Assembly (NCBI RefSeq): GCF_011801145.1
Contig: NZ_CP046172.1
Span: forward strand, 4,216,001 to 4,280,000
Direction of reading: 5' to 3'
DNA length: 64,000 nt
Source: Nocardia arthritidis
Lineage (GTDB): Bacteria; Actinomycetota; Actinomycetes; Mycobacteriales; Mycobacteriaceae
Of this stretch, positions 35,689 through 44,724 are shown piece after piece. Numbering within the stretch: position 1 is the stretch's first letter; every line of letters starts with the position of its first letter. The notes below the pieces were generated by a model. That model had not been told where the DNA came from and did not search any database. It saw nothing but the letters and a program-made list of their open reading frames with translations. The position numbers were made by a program, and so were the translations under genes.

Positions 35689-37077
35689 ATGCAGTACAAA
35701 TCGACGGTGTCGGCTCTCGGCGCCGATGTTCGTTTCCTCTATTTCTTCGGCGCGCTCGGCGGCATCCTTTTCGGCTACGACCTGGGCGTGATTTCCGGGG
35801 TGCTGCTGTTCATCAAGGATCAATGGCACCTGACCTCGTTCACCAAGGGCGTGATCGGCGGATGTCTCGCCGCGGGCGCGATATTCGGCGCCGCCGCGGC
35901 CGGGCGCATCACCGACCGGCTCGGCAGGCGGCGCACCATCATGATCGCCGCCGCGGTATTCGCGGTCGGCGCCATCGGCTGTGCGCTCGCGCCGAATGTC
36001 GCGGTGCTGGTGGTCGCCCGGTTCATCACCGGTATCGCGGTGGGCTGCTCGTCCGCGACGGTGCCGACCTATCTGTCCGAGCTGGCGCCGACCCGGGCCC
36101 GCGGTGCGCTGTCCACGCTGAACCAGCTGATGATCGTTTCCGGAATCCTGTTGGCCTACATAGTGGATTGGGCGCTGTCCGGCTCCGGGAACTGGCGGCT
36201 GATGTTCGGGCTTGCCGCGGTTCCGGCGGTGGTGTTGCTCGCGGGCATGTCGGTGCTGCCGGAGACGCCGCGCTGGCTGGTGCAGGCGGGAATGGTGGAG
36301 CAGGCGCGCGGCGTGCTCGCCGGAACCCATCGCGCCGACGAGGTGGACGCCGAAATCGACAGCATTCGCACGGTGATTCGATTGGACGCCGAACGGAAGG
36401 GCCGGCTGCGCGATCTGCTGATGCCGTGGGCGAAACCGGCGCTGCTCGTCGCGCTCATTCTGGCCGTCGGGCAGCAGTTCTCCGGTGTCAACGCGGTAAA
36501 CCTCTACGCGCCGACGATGTTCACCGATCTCGGCTTCGGCAATTCGACCTCGCTGCTCGCCTCGATCGTGCTCGGCGTGATCAAGGTGGCGTTCACCGCG
36601 TGGGTGATCTTCATGGTCGACCGGTGGGGCCGTAAACCGCTGCTGCTGCTCGGCAATGTCTGCATGGCGCTTTCACTGTTCCTGCTCGGCCTGGTGGTGC
36701 TCACCGTGCACAACCACACCGTCACCGGTTTGACGACGCTGATCCTGCTCAACGTCTATCTCGCCGGATACGAACTCGGTTGGGGTGCGGTGGTTTGGGT
36801 GATGATGGCCGAGATCTTCCCGCTGCGCGTCCGCGGCGTCGGCATGGGTGTCGGCAGCGTGGTGCTCTGGGCGTCCACCTTCGCCATCACCTTCCTCTTC
36901 CCGGTGATGAACGACCATCTGGGACTTGCCCATTCGGCGTGGGTGTTCGGCGCGGTGAGCGTGCTGCTGTACTTCCTGGTGCAGCGGTTCGTGCCGGAGA
37001 CGAAGGGACGCAGCCTGGAACAGATCGAGCTGGAGCTGCGGGCGCGCGTCGGCGGCCATGCGGCGCAGGCGAAGTGA
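35689..37077 (+). CDS. MFS sugar porter, probably for uronates or aldarates
   Basis: 462 residues from ATG 35689, 12 membrane helices. Sugar-porter motifs: GYDLGVISG, GRITDRLGRRRT, PETPRWLVQ, GQQFSGVN and the C-terminal VPETKGRS. These define the sugar-transporter (not ACS aldarate) family. It lies between udh and the lactonase with 105 bases to udh, so uptake of a uronic acid is the likely role; this is inferred from context. Confidence 0.88.
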   Translation: MQYKSTVSALGADVRFLYFFGALGGILFGYDLGVISGVLLFIKDQWHLTSFTKGVIGGCLAAGAIFGAAAAGRITDRLGRRRTIMIAAAVFAVGAIGCALAPNVAVLVVARFITGIAVGCSSATVPTYLSELAPTRARGALSTLNQLMIVSGILLAYIVDWALSGSGNWRLMFGLAAVPAVVLLAGMSVLPETPRWLVQAGMVEQARGVLAGTHRADEVDAEIDSIRTVIRLDAERKGRLRDLLMPWAKPALLVALILAVGQQFSGVNAVNLYAPTMFTDLGFGNSTSLLASIVLGVIKVAFTAWVIFMVDRWGRKPLLLLGNVCMALSLFLLGLVVLTVHNHTVTGLTTLILLNVYLAGYELGWGAVVWVMMAEIFPLRVRGVGMGVGSVVLWASTFAITFLFPVMNDHLGLAHSAWVFGAVSVLLYFLVQRFVPETKGRSLEQIELELRARVGGHAAQAK

Positions 37078-37088
37078 GGGTGTAGCGG

Positions 37089-38069
37089 GTGATCGTGTAC
37101 GTGTCGAATGCGGAAAGCCGCGCGATCTCGGTGCTGCGGCTGACCGCAACGGGTGAGTTGATTCCGCTGTCCGCCACCGATGTCGGTGGGAAGGTGATGC
37201 CGCTCGCGGTCGCCCCGGATCGCCGGTATTTATATGCCGGGCTGCGGTCGGAGCCGTATGAGGTGGTGGTGCTCACCATCGATCGGGCATCGGGGGAGTT
37301 GCGGGTTGTTTCGCGAAATCCGTTGCCGGACAATATGGCCTACCTCGCGACCGATCGGTCCGGGCGGTATCTGCTCGGCGCGTCGTACACGGGCGGCCGG
37401 ATCGCGGTGTGCCCGATCGATGGTGCGGCGGTGGGTGCGGCGGTCGCGGTGGTCGCGACGCCGCCGCACGCGCATTCGATCGTCGCCGATCCGTCGAATC
37501 GCCACCTGCTGGTCGGTGCGCTCGGTGGTGACGTGATCCTGCGATATCGATTCGACGAAGGTCTCGTCCACGGTGAGCCGACCGCTACGCCGACGAAATC
37601 CGGTGCGGGACCACGACATATCGTCTTCCACCCGAACGGGCGCGTCGTATTCGTCTCGAACGAACTCGACGGCACGGTGAACGGCTACCTGTTCGATGCC
37701 GGTGTATTGACCGAGACCGCGTCGGCATCGGTGCTGCCGCCCGGCCATGCCTCGGCATGGACATCCGATCTGCACATCACCCCCGACGGCCGGTATCTCT
37801 ATGTGGCCGACCGCAATTCGAGCACACTGGCCGGATTCCGGGTGGACGGCGCGACGGGCGGGCTGGAACCGATCGGGTATACGCCCACCGAAACGCGGCC
37901 GCGCGGTTTCGCCATCGATCCCGGCGGGCGCTACCTCGTCGTCGCGGGCCAGCTGTCGGGGCAGGTGACGAGCTACGCCATCGGCGGCGACGGCGCGCTG
38001 CGGGCCGTCGGCCGCTGCCGGGTCGGCGACGATCCGAACTGGGTCGAGATCGTCGATCTCGCGTCATGA
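37089..38069 (+). CDS. Lactonase, seven-bladed beta-propeller (PF10282)
   Basis: 326 residues from GTG 37089, 11 bases after the transporter. Repeated blade motifs: PDRRYLYAG, RSGRYLLGASY, GPRHIVFHPNGRVVFVSNE and TPDGRYLYVADRN match the Pgl/YbhE-like lactonase family. In this context it most likely opens the aldaro-lactone produced by Udh to the free aldarate, and not 6-phosphogluconolactone. Confidence 0.88.
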   Translation: MIVYVSNAESRAISVLRLTATGELIPLSATDVGGKVMPLAVAPDRRYLYAGLRSEPYEVVVLTIDRASGELRVVSRNPLPDNMAYLATDRSGRYLLGASYTGGRIAVCPIDGAAVGAAVAVVATPPHAHSIVADPSNRHLLVGALGGDVILRYRFDEGLVHGEPTATPTKSGAGPRHIVFHPNGRVVFVSNELDGTVNGYLFDAGVLTETASASVLPPGHASAWTSDLHITPDGRYLYVADRNSSTLAGFRVDGATGGLEPIGYTPTETRPRGFAIDPGGRYLVVAGQLSGQVTSYAIGGDGALRAVGRCRVGDDPNWVEIVDLAS

Positions 38070-38087
38070 CGCTCGATACCCACCCGG

Positions 38088-38143
38088 TATCGGACGATGC
38101 GGAAATGGCGTTGGACGAGTATCACTTCGGCGGCATAGCCTGC
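38088..38143 (+). promoter_or_regulatory. Uronate-cluster promoter element, copy 2 (upstream of LysR)
   Basis: The second copy of the 56-base block at 34674 (75% identity). It ends 28 bases before the LysR start and includes TTGGAC-N18-ATAGCC. Its presence before the regulator suggests autoregulation and common control of udh and the downstream catabolic genes. Confidence 0.65.
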
Positions 38144-38171
38144 GATTACGCCGTTGTACAGGAGGCCGACG

Positions 38172-39167
38172 ATGAACAGCGATAGCCACCGGGCGCCCGC
38201 GTTGCTGCGCCTGGCCGCCACGCCGTCCAACGGCAACCCGCGCGTCGACCTGATCCGTGGCGATGCGGGCAAACTCGGCTCGCTCATCTCGCTCGAGCAC
38301 ATCCGCGGCTTCGTCACCGTCGCGGAGGAGGGCAGCTTCCGCCGCGCCGCCGAGCGGCTCCGGATGACCCAACCGCCGCTGAGCAGGCAGATCCAGAAGT
38401 TGGAGCGCGATATCGGCGTCGAACTCTTCGATCGCACCCAGCGGCAGGTGCAGCTGACCCCGGCGGGCGAGGTATTCCTGATCGAGGCGCGCAGGCTGCT
38501 CGCGCTGGCCGAGGCGGCGCCCGGCGCGGCCCGGTTGATCGCGGCGGGGGGTGCGGGCACGGTCCGGGTGGGCTTCACCGCCGCCTCCGGTTTCGGCTTC
38601 CTCGGCCGCTTCCTCAATCACATCGAGCAGGGGCTGCCCGGCGTCGAGGTGGTGCTGCGCGAGATGGTGAGCGCCGAGCAGTTCGCCAACCTGCGCAGCG
38701 GGCGACTCGATCTGGCGCTGGCCCGCCCGCCCTTCGATCAGAACGAATTCGATTGCCGCGCGGTGCATTCCGAGCGGCTGGTGCTCGCCGTCCCGGCCAC
38801 GCACCGGCTGGCCGGGCTGGAGCCGCTGCCGATCGAGCAACTGGGCGGCGAATCACTGCTGGTATACGCGCCGGGCCCGGCCCGGTATTTCGCCGACCTG
38901 GTCGCGGGCATCCTGGCCGCCGTGCCGTACACCGCGACCCATGAACTGACCCAGGTGCACACCATGCTCGCACTGGTGGCCGCGGGCCGCGGCTTGGCGC
39001 TGGTACCGGACAGCGCCACCCACCTACATCCCGACGGCGTGCGGTTCCGCCCGCTGGCCGGTGTCGACGACCCGGTCGTACTGCATGCGGTGTGGCGGCG
39101 CGACTGCGCCAACCCGGCACTGCATCGCGTTGTCGCACTGCTGGATTCGCTGCCGCCCGCGCACTGA
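38172..39167 (+). CDS. LysR-family regulator of the uronate/aldarate cluster
   Basis: 331 residues; AGGAGG before ATG 38172. An N-terminal extension of about 35 residues precedes the helix-turn-helix (EEGSFRRAAERLRMTQPP, LSRQIQKLERDIGVELFDR). The ligand-binding domain spans 125-330. It sits mid-cluster in the same direction as the catabolic genes, with the repeated 56-base element before it. Probably an activator responding to an aldarate. Confidence 0.91.
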   Translation: MNSDSHRAPALLRLAATPSNGNPRVDLIRGDAGKLGSLISLEHIRGFVTVAEEGSFRRAAERLRMTQPPLSRQIQKLERDIGVELFDRTQRQVQLTPAGEVFLIEARRLLALAEAAPGAARLIAAGGAGTVRVGFTAASGFGFLGRFLNHIEQGLPGVEVVLREMVSAEQFANLRSGRLDLALARPPFDQNEFDCRAVHSERLVLAVPATHRLAGLEPLPIEQLGGESLLVYAPGPARYFADLVAGILAAVPYTATHELTQVHTMLALVAAGRGLALVPDSATHLHPDGVRFRPLAGVDDPVVLHAVWRRDCANPALHRVVALLDSLPPAH

Positions 39168-39203
39168 ATCCGCCGATCGTTCCATGTCCCCAGGAGGAAG
39201 ACC

Positions 39204-40124
39204 GTGTCCCATCTGTCCGCGGAAGAACTGGGCCCAGCGCTAGGGCGCGGGCTGCTCTCGTTCCCCGTCACCCACTTCGACGCCGACCTCGCCTTCGACG
39301 AGGCGGCCTACCGCAAGCACATCGCCTGGCTGGCCCAATACGAGGTGGCCGGGCTGTTCGCGGCCGGCGGCACCGGCGAGGGATTCTCGCTGACACCGCA
39401 GGAGATCGATCAGGTGGTGCGGGCCGCGGTGGCCGAAACCGGCGGCCGGATCCCGGTGGTCGCACCCGCGACGGCGGGTACGGCGGTGGCCATCGAACAG
39501 GCGCGGGCCGCGGAAGACGCTGGGGCGGAAGGGATTCTGCTGATGCCGCCGTATCTCACCGAGGCGGGTCCCGACGGTATCGTCGAACACGTCGCGGCCG
39601 TCTGCGGCGCGACCGGGCTCGGCGTGATCTTCTACAGCCGCGCCAATGCCGCGGTGAACGACGTGACGGTGGCGCGGATGGCCGAACGCTGCCCGAACCT
39701 GGTCGGTTTCAAGGACGGCGTCGGCAATATCGAGACGATGACCCGCGTCTACGCCCGCCTCGGCGACCGCTTGACCTACATCGGCGGGCTGCCGACCGCG
39801 GAGACCTTCGCGCTGCCCTACACCGAAATGGGCGTTACCACATACTCTTCGGCCATCTTCAACTTCGTCCCGGAGTTCGCGCTCGATTTCTATCGGGCGG
39901 TGCGGGCGCACGACCGGGCCGCCGTCTACCGCAAGCTGCGCGAATTCGTCATCCCCTATCTCGACATCCGCGACCGCAGACCGGGTTACGCGGTATCCAT
40001 CGTGAAGGCCGGGCTCGCCGCGATCGGCAGGCCCGCCGGATCGGTGCGGCCGCCGCTGACCAACCTCACCGAAGCCGAGCTCGACGAACTCACCGAGCTG
40101 GTGCGCACCATCACGGTGGCGTGA
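39204..40124 (+). CDS. kdgD: 5-dehydro-4-deoxyglucarate dehydratase
   Basis: 306 residues from GTG 39204 (AGGAGG upstream). The KdgD type of the DapA superfamily: [24 protein letters not shown], Tyr144 ([10 protein letters not shown]) and Schiff-base Lys170 ([11 protein letters not shown]). It dehydrates and decarboxylates 5-dehydro-4-deoxy-D-glucarate to 2,5-dioxopentanoate. It overlaps the following dehydratase start by one base. Confidence 0.94.
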   Translation: MSHLSAEELGPALGRGLLSFPVTHFDADLAFDEAAYRKHIAWLAQYEVAGLFAAGGTGEGFSLTPQEIDQVVRAAVAETGGRIPVVAPATAGTAVAIEQARAAEDAGAEGILLMPPYLTEAGPDGIVEHVAAVCGATGLGVIFYSRANAAVNDVTVARMAERCPNLVGFKDGVGNIETMTRVYARLGDRLTYIGGLPTAETFALPYTEMGVTTYSSAIFNFVPEFALDFYRAVRAHDRAAVYRKLREFVIPYLDIRDRRPGYAVSIVKAGLAAIGRPAGSVRPPLTNLTEAELDELTELVRTITVA

Positions 40125-41251
40125 TGAGTTCCGTCGACGAAATCACCGGCGTCGCACTGTCTTCGGTGGTGGTGCCGCTGGAGGCCGGGATCAGCGACGC
40201 CAAGGTGCTCACCGGCAGGCAGCGCCCGATGACCGAGGTCGCGGTGCTGCTCGCCGAGATCGACACCGCGGCCGGGCTGCGTGGCCTCGGCATCAGCTAT
40301 GCCAAACGGGCCGGTGGGCCAGGGCAATTCGCGCATGCGCGGGAACTGGCCCCGGAGCTGCTGGGCGCCGATCCGAACGATATCGGCCGGATCTGGGATC
40401 GGTTGGTGTGGGCGGGTGCGTCCGTGGGCCGCGCTGGGCTCGCGGTACAGGCCGTCGCGGCATTCGATATCGCGCTGTGGGATCTGAAGGCCAAGCGCGC
40501 CGGGCTGCCGCTGGCCAAACTACTCGGTGCACACCGTGATTCGGTGCGTTGTTACAACACTTCGGGCGGCTTCCTGCACGCATCGATCGACGAGGTGCTC
40601 GACCGCGCAGCCGAATCGCTCGCGCAGGGCATCGGCGGGATCAAGATCAAGGTCGGTCATCCGGACCGGTCCGTCGATCTGGCCAGGCTCACCGCGATCC
40701 GGGAGAAATTCGGCGACCGGGTGCCGCTGATGGTCGACGCGAACCAGCAGTGGGATCGCGCGACGGCCCGCCGCATGTGCCGCGCCCTCGAGCCGTTCGG
40801 TCTGGAATGGATCGAAGAACCCTTGGACGCATACGATTTCGCGGGACACGCCGGGCTGGCCGCCGCCTTCGACACCCCGATCGCCACCGGCGAAATGCTC
40901 GCCGGCGCGGGAGAGCACGCGCGGCTCATCCAGGCGGGCGGGGCCGATATCGTGCAACCCGACGCGCCCCGGGTCGGCGGCATCACCCAGTTCCTGAAGA
41001 TCATGGCCCATGCGGAACGGGAAAACCTCGCGCTCGCACCGCATTTCATGAAGGAGGTGCACGTCCACCTGGCCGCCGCCTATCCGCTGGAACCGTGGGT
41101 CGAACATTTCGAATGGTTCGACGCGCTGTTCGCCGAACGGTTGACGATCAGCGACGGCCGCATGCACCTGTCCGACCGGCCCGGACTCGGCGTGACGCTC
41201 ACCGAACAGGCGCGCGCCTGGACCGTCGCGGAACATGTTGTGCGAGCCTGA
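40124..41251 (+). CDS. Galactarate/L-talarate dehydratase-like enolase-superfamily enzyme
   Basis: 375 residues. Mandelate-racemase-group enolase fold: Lys174 and Lys176 (IKIKVG), metal ligands Asp205 (VDANQQW), Glu231 (IEEPLD) and Glu257 (TGEML), and His307 in LAPHFMKEVHVHLAAA. The stretches QPDAPRVGGITQFLK and EPWVEHFEW fit talarate/galactarate dehydratase. It would dehydrate galactarate to the keto-deoxy sugar acid used by KdgD. D-galactarate from galacturonate is the likely substrate; this needs assay. Confidence 0.9.
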   Translation: MSSVDEITGVALSSVVVPLEAGISDAKVLTGRQRPMTEVAVLLAEIDTAAGLRGLGISYAKRAGGPGQFAHARELAPELLGADPNDIGRIWDRLVWAGASVGRAGLAVQAVAAFDIALWDLKAKRAGLPLAKLLGAHRDSVRCYNTSGGFLHASIDEVLDRAAESLAQGIGGIKIKVGHPDRSVDLARLTAIREKFGDRVPLMVDANQQWDRATARRMCRALEPFGLEWIEEPLDAYDFAGHAGLAAAFDTPIATGEMLAGAGEHARLIQAGGADIVQPDAPRVGGITQFLKIMAHAERENLALAPHFMKEVHVHLAAAYPLEPWVEHFEWFDALFAERLTISDGRMHLSDRPGLGVTLTEQARAWTVAEHVVRA

Positions 41252-41379
41252 TATGGCGCGCTCGCTTGCCGATGGACCTGGTCCCGGTATCGCGCAGAGC
41301 GCGCGCTCGGCCGTCGGCGAGCGCGGTGCGCGGAACTGATTTCGCGTACCGATCACCGCTCGACCTCGAAAGGAGACAG

Positions 41380-42825
41380 ATGGATACCGATTCGCGAGAC
41401 CTGGACCGGATCATCGCCGATGCGGCGGCCGCCGCCGTTCGGATCGCCGAGACCACCCCCGTCGAGCGGGCGAGCTGGTTGATGCGCGTCGCCGATGCGT
41501 TGGACGCGGCCGCCGATGAACTGATTCCGCTGGCCGCCGCGGAAACTCACTTACCCGAGGCTCCGCGCCTGCGTGGAGAGTTGCTGCGCACCACCTTTCA
41601 GCTGCGGTTCTTCGCCGATGTACTGGCCGACGGTGAATTCCTCGGCGCTACGGTGGATCACGCGGATCCGGGGTGGCCGATGGGTCCGCGGCCGGACATC
41701 CGGCGCGCGATGGTGCCGATCGGGCCGGTATTGGTCTTCGCCGCAAGCAATTTCCCGTTCGCGTTCAGCGTCGCGGGCGGTGATACCGCGTCGGCGCTGG
41801 CGGCCGGGTGCCCGGTCGTGTTGAAGGCGCATCCGGGACATCCGAGACTGTCCGAGCGCACGGGTGCGATCGTGCGCGCGGCGCTGGCCGAATCCGGTGC
41901 GCCCGAAGGAACTTTCGCGGTGGTCGAGGGTGTCGATGCGGGTGTCGCCGCGCTGCGGCATCCGGATATCGCGGCGGCCTCGTTCACCGGTTCGGTGACG
42001 GGCGGCCGCGCGCTGTTCGATATCGCGATGAGCCGACCGCGCCCCATCCCGTTCTACGGGGAACTGGGCAGCGTCAATCCAGTGGTGGTACTGCCGGGCG
42101 CCGTTCGCGCACGTGGGCCGGAAATCGTTGCGGGATACCTGAATTCGTTCACACTCGGGGCCGGGCAGTTCTGTACGAAACCGGGACTGCTGCTGCTCCC
42201 GGCCGGACACGGCCTGACCGAACCGCTGCGCGCCGCCGTCGACGCCGCACCGGAGCAGCCGCTGCTGAACGACCGCATCGCCGAGGGCTATTCGACCCGT
42301 GTCGAGAGCATCCGCGAACATCCTGCTGTCACAGCGATTTCCGCGCCGGACCCGGGCTCGCTGCGGCCGACCCTCCTGAGCGTCCCGGCAGCCGATTTCC
42401 TGGCGGCGGGACAGGTGCTGCGGGACGAATGTTTCGGGCCCGCATCGCTGGTGGTCGAATACGCGAACGCCGACGAGCTGGCCGGGTTACTCGGCGAACT
42501 CGAGCCCGGCCTCACCGCAACGGTTTTCGCCGAGGACACCGAGATCGACGACGTCCGCCCGCTGCTGCCCGCGCTCACCGCGCTGGCGGGCAGGTTGCTG
42601 TGGAACGACTGGCCCACTGGTGTCACGGTGAGCTGGGCTCAGCAGCACGGCGGACCCTATCCGGCCACCACCACGCCGACGACCACCTCGGTCGGTGCGG
42701 CGGCCATCGACCGCTTCCTGCGGCCGGTGGCCTGGCAGGGCTTCCCCGACGCGCTGCTGCCGCCCGCGCTGCGCGAACACAATCCATGGGATCTACCCCG
42801 ACGTATCGACGGAAAGCGAAGCTGA
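41380..42825 (+). CDS. 2,5-dioxopentanoate (2-oxoglutarate semialdehyde) dehydrogenase
   Basis: 481 residues; AGGAG before ATG 41380. Aldehyde dehydrogenase residues: Asn124 (ASNFPFAFS), Glu228 (YGELGSVNP) and nucleophile Cys265 (GQFCTKPG). The GQFCTKPG and YGELGSxNP variants are typical of the NADP-type KGSALDH III subfamily in aldarate clusters. It converts the KdgD product to 2-oxoglutarate for the TCA cycle. The 128-base gap before it contains an imperfect inverted repeat (CGCTCGC near 41261, GCGAGCG near 41325). Confidence 0.92.
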   Translation: MDTDSRDLDRIIADAAAAAVRIAETTPVERASWLMRVADALDAAADELIPLAAAETHLPEAPRLRGELLRTTFQLRFFADVLADGEFLGATVDHADPGWPMGPRPDIRRAMVPIGPVLVFAASNFPFAFSVAGGDTASALAAGCPVVLKAHPGHPRLSERTGAIVRAALAESGAPEGTFAVVEGVDAGVAALRHPDIAAASFTGSVTGGRALFDIAMSRPRPIPFYGELGSVNPVVVLPGAVRARGPEIVAGYLNSFTLGAGQFCTKPGLLLLPAGHGLTEPLRAAVDAAPEQPLLNDRIAEGYSTRVESIREHPAVTAISAPDPGSLRPTLLSVPAADFLAAGQVLRDECFGPASLVVEYANADELAGLLGELEPGLTATVFAEDTEIDDVRPLLPALTALAGRLLWNDWPTGVTVSWAQQHGGPYPATTTPTTTSVGAAAIDRFLRPVAWQGFPDALLPPALREHNPWDLPRRIDGKRS

Positions 42826-42828
42826 AGT

Positions 42829-44112
42829 ATGACCGCCGTTATCAAGGATGTCCGGCTCACCCCGATCCTGATCGCCGATCCGCCGCTGCTGCTGGTGGGC
42901 GGCGTGCATCAGCCGTATACCCCGCGGCTGATCGTCGAGGTCGAAACCGATTCCGGCACGGTGGGTCTGGGCGAAACCTACGGGGACCGCCGCTACCTGG
43001 AGCGGGCCACCGAACTCGCGCCGCGGCTCATCGGCATGCCGCTGGCCGGTATCAACGCCATCCGGCTGCTCGGTGCGCAGCGGGCGAGCGGCGACCGGCT
43101 GATCGATGACAACCCGCTGGCCAGTGGGTTACGCGGGGCGCTGACCACCGATAAGGTCCGGCTGAGCGTGTTGTCCGCCTTCGAGGTCGCCGCGCTGGAC
43201 GCGCACGGCCGTGAGCTCGGCCTGCCGGTGCACGCGCTGCTCGGCGGGAAGGTGCGCGACCGCGTCGACTACTCGGGTTACCTGTTCTACAAGTGGGCCG
43301 AACACCCGGTGCCGGACGCCCCTGTCGACGAGTGGGGTGCGGCCCTCGATCCGGACGGCGTCGTCGAACTCGCGCGGAAGTTCAAGGCGCACGGCGGATT
43401 CCACTCCTTCAAGTTGAAGGGCGGGGTGTTCGAGCCGGAGGCGGAGTGCGCGGCTGTCGAGGCGCTGGCCGTCGCGTTTCCCGGCCATCCGCTGCGACTG
43501 GACCCGAATGCGGGCTGGTCGGCCGAGACCGCGCTGAAGGTGGCCGAAAGGCTTTCCGGCACAGTCGAATACCTGGAGGATCCGACCGCCCGGCTGACCG
43601 ATCTCGCGGAGCTGCACCGCCGCACCGGTATTCCGCTGGCCACGAATATGGTGGTGACCTCGGTGGCGGAGATCAAACCGGCGTTCGACCTGGACGCGGT
43701 GCAGGTGGTGCTGTCCGATCACCATTACTGGGGCGGCCTGCTGGCCACCCGGGAGCTGGCGGCGATATGCGGCGCATACGGCAAAGGCGTTTCGATGCAC
43801 TCGAATACCCATCTCGGCATCAGTCTCGCCGCCATGACCCACGTCGCCGCCACCATCGCCGAGCTGGATCACGCCTGCGACACCCATTACCCGTGGCAGG
43901 CGGAGGAGGTGATCACCGAGCCGTTCGAATTCCACGACGGCGCAATCGAAGTCACCGACGCGCCCGGACTCGGCATCGAACTGGACCGGGATGCGCTCGC
44001 CCGGTTCCACGAACGCTGGCAGCGCATGCCCGCGCTGCGCGACCGCGACGACATCGCGGCCATGCGGGTGGTGCGCCCGGATTATCAACCGCCCGCGGGG
44101 CCGAAGTTCTGA
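42829..44112 (+). CDS. gudD: Glucarate dehydratase
   Basis: 427 residues. The enolase-superfamily GlucD signature: GYLFYKW, Lys195/Lys197 (FKLKGGVF), Asp225 and Asn227 (LDPNAGW), Glu250 (YLEDP), Asp297 (SDHHYWGG) and His328 (SMHSNTHLGIS). It converts D-glucarate to 5-dehydro-4-deoxy-D-glucarate. The start lies 3 bases after the dehydrogenase stop. Two different aldarate dehydratases in one cluster imply use of both glucuronate and galacturonate. A hairpin follows. Confidence 0.94.
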   Translation: MTAVIKDVRLTPILIADPPLLLVGGVHQPYTPRLIVEVETDSGTVGLGETYGDRRYLERATELAPRLIGMPLAGINAIRLLGAQRASGDRLIDDNPLASGLRGALTTDKVRLSVLSAFEVAALDAHGRELGLPVHALLGGKVRDRVDYSGYLFYKWAEHPVPDAPVDEWGAALDPDGVVELARKFKAHGGFHSFKLKGGVFEPEAECAAVEALAVAFPGHPLRLDPNAGWSAETALKVAERLSGTVEYLEDPTARLTDLAELHRRTGIPLATNMVVTSVAEIKPAFDLDAVQVVLSDHHYWGGLLATRELAAICGAYGKGVSMHSNTHLGISLAAMTHVAATIAELDHACDTHYPWQAEEVITEPFEFHDGAIEVTDAPGLGIELDRDALARFHERWQRMPALRDRDDIAAMRVVRPDYQPPAGPKF

Positions 44113-44119
44113 TCGAAAA

Positions 44120-44144
44120 AGCCCGCTCGCAAAGGGAGCGGGCT
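44120..44144. terminator. Hairpin ending the uronate cluster
   Basis: A 9-bp stem AGCCCGCTC/GAGCGGGCT with a 7-base loop lies between gudD (stop 44112) and the convergent SRPBCC gene (stop 44150). A run of five A upstream gives a U tract for the opposite transcript, so it may end both. Confidence 0.78.
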
Positions 44145-44149
44145 CGGCC

Positions 44150-44581
44150 TCAGCCGTACAGCGCGACGAACCTGTCCAGCGATCGTTCGATATCGCCCTT
44201 CACCGCCCGCGCCACCCCGGCGCCGATCGGACCGAACAGCGGTGCGCCGCCCAATTCGATGTCGACCGTGACCTCGGAACCCGAACCCTTCGGCCGCACA
44301 AGCAATTCCAGGCCCAGCTTGGTCCCGCCCTTACCCGCGCCACGCAGGGCCAGCTTGTGTGGCGGTTCGGCGGCGCGCACCGTCCAGGTCACCCGGTTGC
44401 GCAGGCCTTTCACGGTCGCGACTCCGACGAGTTGGGTGCCGACGGTCAGCTCCGCGGGCACCTCCCCGCGCCACGCCTCGTGCATGGTCAGCCACTTACC
44501 CAGGTCGGCCAGATTGGACGTGTGCGCCCACGCGTCCTCCGGCGGGATCGGCACATCGACGGAAACCTTCAGCTTTGCCAC
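44150..44581 (-). CDS. SRPBCC-family protein
   Basis: 143 residues from GTG 44581. The START/Bet v1-like fold is shown by VDVPIPPEDAWAHTSNL at the N-terminus, LGKWLTMHEAWRG, and a C-terminal helix VARAVKGDIERSLDRFVALYG. In mycobacteria such proteins are of unknown function and bind lipids or polyketides. It is a single gene 144 bases from the DHA2 exporter on the same strand. Confidence 0.82.
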   Translation of the reverse strand: MAKLKVSVDVPIPPEDAWAHTSNLADLGKWLTMHEAWRGEVPAELTVGTQLVGVATVKGLRNRVTWTVRAAEPPHKLALRGAGKGGTKLGLELLVRPKGSGSEVTVDIELGGAPLFGPIGAGVARAVKGDIERSLDRFVALYG

Positions 44582-44724
44582 CCGCGCATGGTAACCGGTA
44601 CCGAAAGTTCTGCCTACCGCACGGAAAGGCGGCGGATATCGACCAGTCGCGGAACGAGACGCGGCCCGCGCCGGGCCGAGCTGCCGCGTGCGGCACTCGT
44701 ATACCCGGCGCGGGCGGTCTCTCC

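Noticed and set aside
38066..38185. 39-codon ORF starting MTLDTHPVSDD between lactonase and LysR genes
   Set aside because: It overlaps the repeated 56-bp promoter element and the LysR ribosome site, so the conservation is that of a regulatory region, not of a protein.
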